A model generated the notes under the pieces. It did not search any database. It had not been told where the DNA came from and saw nothing but the letters and a program-made list of their open reading frames with translations. From Profundibacter sp033851955 (lineage in GTDB: Bacteria > Pseudomonadota > Alphaproteobacteria > Rhodobacterales > Rhodobacteraceae): 64,000 nucleotides of DNA. Positions 61,642-64,000 of the stretch are shown here, piece after piece; the stretch's first letter is position 1; the number at the start of each line of letters is the position of its first letter. The position numbers and the translations under genes were made by a program. The stretch spans positions 1 to 64,000 of the forward strand of contig JAWSVK010000011.1 of assembly GCA_033851955.1 (NCBI GenBank), in the 5' to 3' direction.

Positions 61642-63023
61642 CTCAAATGGTCCCCGATCAAAAATTCAGCGGCCTTGTCCAGCCGGATATGCGGCGGCCC
61701 TTGCCCAGCCTTTAACTCCAATTTAGACGGCGCAAAGCTCATGATTTGGTAGTCTTCATTCAACCACGCATCCGCCTCTTGCTGTGCTGCGGTTAACAAT
61801 TTGCTCGGATCATCCGGCAATTCACCGGGATAAAACGCCGCCTGTTTGCCCGTGGCCAACAATCTGCCCCGCACGCAGTCCAACCGCTTGCCGTCATGCT
61901 CAAGCGTTTCTTCGACCGTGGCCCGCAAGGAGGCAATCGACATCGCACTGGTGAGCGTACCGGAAAAATCGGCGCGGTCTTTTGCGCTGCGCAACATGGC
62001 CGTAACAATCCCTGTCAAACGCGGGTGCTGACGGTGATGCAAATGGTCCGCTTTGGTGGCAGCAAATAAAATGCGCTCGACCCTATGCACCCCGAACAAT
62101 GACGCCAAAAACCCGACCTTACCCAGCTTGAACACCTCCAAAACGTCCGCCATTGCTGTGCGCATATCTTCAACAGCTTGCGGGCCTTTATGAATGGCCC
62201 CCAATGCGTCAACCAACACCACTTGGCGATCAATCTTGGCAAAATGGTCACGGAAAAACGGCTGTACGACCTTCTTTTTGTAGGCCTCATAACGGCGTTC
62301 CATCTCACGCCACAATGAGCCGCGTTTATGGATCTCGGGCTCTAACAGCGGCGCAAATGTTAACGCAGGCGAGCCAGCCATTTCGCCCGGTAAAATAAAG
62401 CGTCCCGGTGTGCAGTCGGAAAATCCAGCGTCTCGGGCGGCATGCAGGTATGCAGTGAACTTTGCTGCGATATTTTGAGCCTCAACCTCTTCAAATTTTG
62501 CCGCCGGATCAATCGGGTGCTCCAAAAATTCAGCGGCGCAGTCCCGCCCTGCAATCGCCGTCAAAACTCCAGCAGCCCATTGTGCATAGGTTTTACCCAG
62601 CAACGAAAGGTCCAGCAGCCACTCGCCGGGATAATCCACAATATCCAAATGCACCAGCCGTGGCCCGCTAAATCCGCCAAGCAACCCTGTGGGCTGAACC
62701 TTCAACGTCACGCGCAACTGCGAAACTGTGCGCGTGCTTTCTGGCCAAAATGGTGCGTCCGCCTTAAGCGCCGCTAAATGCGCCTCATATTCAAATCGCG
62801 GCGTGGTGTCATCGGGTTGCGGCTGCAAATATGCCGCTTGAACGGCGCCATTGCCCACCCCCAGCAACTGCCCCATGCGACCGCGATCCAATAGGTTCGC
62901 AACCAATGAGGTGATAAACACCGTTTTCCCCGCGCGGCTCAACCCCGTCACCCCCAACCGCACGGTTGTTTCTGCGCCAATCCAGCCGCCACTTACACCA
63001 CTTAGTACCTCGGAAATCCGCAT
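61638..63023 (-). CDS. ycjX: YcjX-like GTP-binding protein
   Basis: A 461-residue P-loop NTPase. The GTP-binding loop is GLSRAGKTVFI, and AATKADHLHHRQHPRL resembles a G4 NKxD-type segment (TKAD). YcjX is conserved with YcjF, perhaps in stress response. ATG 63023 starts MRISEVLSG; it is divergent from truA. Confidence 0.9.
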   Translation of the reverse strand: MRISEVLSGVSGGWIGAETTVRLGVTGLSRAGKTVFITSLVANLLDRGRMGQLLGVGNGAVQAAYLQPQPDDTTPRFEYEAHLAALKADAPFWPESTRTVSQLRVTLKVQPTGLLGGFSGPRLVHLDIVDYPGEWLLDLSLLGKTYAQWAAGVLTAIAGRDCAAEFLEHPIDPAAKFEEVEAQNIAAKFTAYLHAARDAGFSDCTPGRFILPGEMAGSPALTFAPLLEPEIHKRGSLWREMERRYEAYKKKVVQPFFRDHFAKIDRQVVLVDALGAIHKGPQAVEDMRTAMADVLEVFKLGKVGFLASLFGVHRVERILFAATKADHLHHRQHPRLTGIVTAMLRSAKDRADFSGTLTSAMSIASLRATVEETLEHDGKRLDCVRGRLLATGKQAAFYPGELPDDPSKLLTAAQQEADAWLNEDYQIMSFAPSKLELKAGQGPPHIRLDKAAEFLIGDHLR

Positions 63024-63168
63024 TCTGTCCCCTTACCCTCCACCATAGATAAGAGCCCGGGGCCCGAATGCCTAGTGCCCCCATTTTTGTTCCCCAAATA
63101 TCCTCGCCGCAGACATAAATACCTTGCCGACAATTGCCATTTTTACTCAGCCGCGTTACCCATGCAAA

Positions 63169-63939
63169 ATGCCACGTTATGCAATGAAAATCGAATATGA
63201 TGGTGCACCATTCTGTGGCTGGCAACGCCAGAATGACATGCGCACCGTGCAGGGCACGGTCGAGGCCGCGTTGCGCAAACTTGACCCAGCCCTGACCGGC
63301 ATCCAAGCCGCTGGTCGCACCGATGCAGGCGTGCACGCCACCGGTCAAGTCGCCCATTGTGATCTGCAAAAAACATGGGAGCCATGGGTGCTGACCAATG
63401 CGGTCAATTACCACCTACGGCCCATGCCGGTCTCTGTGGTAGACATCGTTGAAGTCGCCGATGATTTTCACGCGCGGTTTTCCGCCCTTGAGCGCCAATA
63501 CCTGTTTCGTTTAATCAACCGCCGCCCCCCAGTCATCCATGATCGTGGCAACGTCTGGCAGGTCAAACACACCTTGGACATCGACGCCATGCAGCAAGCC
63601 GCCGACATCTTTTTGGGCGAGCATGACTTCACGACTTTTCGCTCAACAAAATGTCAGGCCGCCTCTCCTATCAAATCAATTGAAGAGCTGCGGATCACGT
63701 CATTTGACATCCCCTATGGCCGTGAAATTCAGTTCCATCTGCGGGCCCGCAGTTTTCTGCACAACCAAGTCCGCAGCATCGTCGGAACCTTAGAGCGGGT
63801 CGGCTCTGACGCGTGGAAGCCCGAGGATGTTCAAACCGCGTTGGATGCCAAAGACCGCACCGCTTGCGGGCCCGTTAGTCCACCCCAAGGCCTGTATCTA
63901 ACCCACGTGCACTACCCAGAATTGCCCTTTGGTGCATAG
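63169..63939 (+). CDS. truA: tRNA pseudouridine(38-40) synthase TruA
   Basis: A 256-residue enzyme making pseudouridine at positions 38-40 of the tRNA anticodon arm. Catalytic Asp52 is in the motif AAGRTDAGVHATGQ; YDGAPFCGWQRQ at the N-terminus and RSFLHNQVRSIVGTL at the C-terminus are typical. ATG 63169 begins the conserved sequence; the frame is open a further 15 codons upstream. Confidence 0.96.
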   Translation: MPRYAMKIEYDGAPFCGWQRQNDMRTVQGTVEAALRKLDPALTGIQAAGRTDAGVHATGQVAHCDLQKTWEPWVLTNAVNYHLRPMPVSVVDIVEVADDFHARFSALERQYLFRLINRRPPVIHDRGNVWQVKHTLDIDAMQQAADIFLGEHDFTTFRSTKCQAASPIKSIEELRITSFDIPYGREIQFHLRARSFLHNQVRSIVGTLERVGSDAWKPEDVQTALDAKDRTACGPVSPPQGLYLTHVHYPELPFGA

Positions 63940-63998
63940 GCCGACGGGTCCAACGTTTTAGGCCGCTTTGGCAGGTCCAACACATGTTCCACCCGTGG
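63912..63998 (-). CDS. Partial gene at the right edge
   Basis: On the minus strand a frame entering from the window edge reads PRVEHVLDLPKRPKTLDPSA and ends at a TAG at 63912-63914, overlapping the truA 3' end by 28 bp. The fragment has normal codon use for this genome but is too short to name. Another frame ends at 63958, so the call is tentative. Confidence 0.35.
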   Translation of the reverse strand, partial: PRVEHVLDLPKRPKTLDPSAYAPKGNSG

Positions 63999-64000
63999 CG

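Overview
The window reads as chromosome of a marine alphaproteobacterium of the order Rhodobacterales (Roseobacter-type). This rests on gene content and order: hisD-UPF0262-phosphatase-infA-maf-rng-yacG, ruvCAB-ybgC-tolQRAB-pal-ybgF-tilS-ftsH, phosphatidylcholine synthase, DUF1127, DUF2948, YcjX/YcjF-like proteins and a Caulobacter-type tad/cpa locus. No rRNA operon, CRISPR array, IS element, transposase or prophage was seen. Two tRNA genes are present: tRNA-Phe(GAA) and tRNA-Thr(GGT).

Layout. 0.3-7.6 kb, minus strand: tRNA-Phe and a housekeeping run from a small basic protein and murA through DUF2948, hisD, UPF0262 and a low-molecular-weight phosphatase, then infA, maf, an RNase E/G-like gene and yacG. 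The run is interrupted by one oppositely oriented membrane-protein gene. 7.7-21.2 kb, plus strand: tRNA-Thr, then a tad locus (secretin, OmpA lipoprotein, CpaE, CpaF, TadB, TadC, TadD, TPR lipoprotein, prepilin peptidase), a minus-strand polytopic membrane protein, and a tad-flanking AAA ATPase coupled to a crotonase-fold gene. No Flp pilin, CpaB or TadE/F/G lies here, so this locus alone cannot make a pilus. 21.3-24.8 kb, minus: one-carbon cluster fhs-folD2-folD1, whose second FolD has lost the usual catalytic lysine. 24.9-39.5 kb, minus: MOSC protein, methyltransferase, ftsH, tilS, the complete Tol-Pal cluster, a pentapeptide-like membrane protein and ruvB-ruvA-ruvC.

39.5-64 kb: DUF1127 with two strong downstream hairpins, prmA, msrA, an MFS transporter, priA, a lipoprotein with a probable leaderless promoter, a gene-free stretch holding an RNA-like fold, DUF484-xerC, two DMT-type exporters flanking pcs, ogt, ileS, an FAD monooxygenase, a group III truncated haemoglobin, a non-haem iron oxygenase, DUF2339, the DUF697/YcjX pair, truA and the edge of a further gene.

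Most of the window is conserved core genome. The less ordinary signals are the incomplete tad locus and its associated ATPase-crotonase pair, the degenerate FolD paralogue, a methyltransferase whose conserved N-terminus has no standard start codon, several large palindromes, and a possible structured RNA near 47.0 kb. I did not find a clear new defence or mobile system. All family names come from recognising motifs and gene order by eye; no database search was run.
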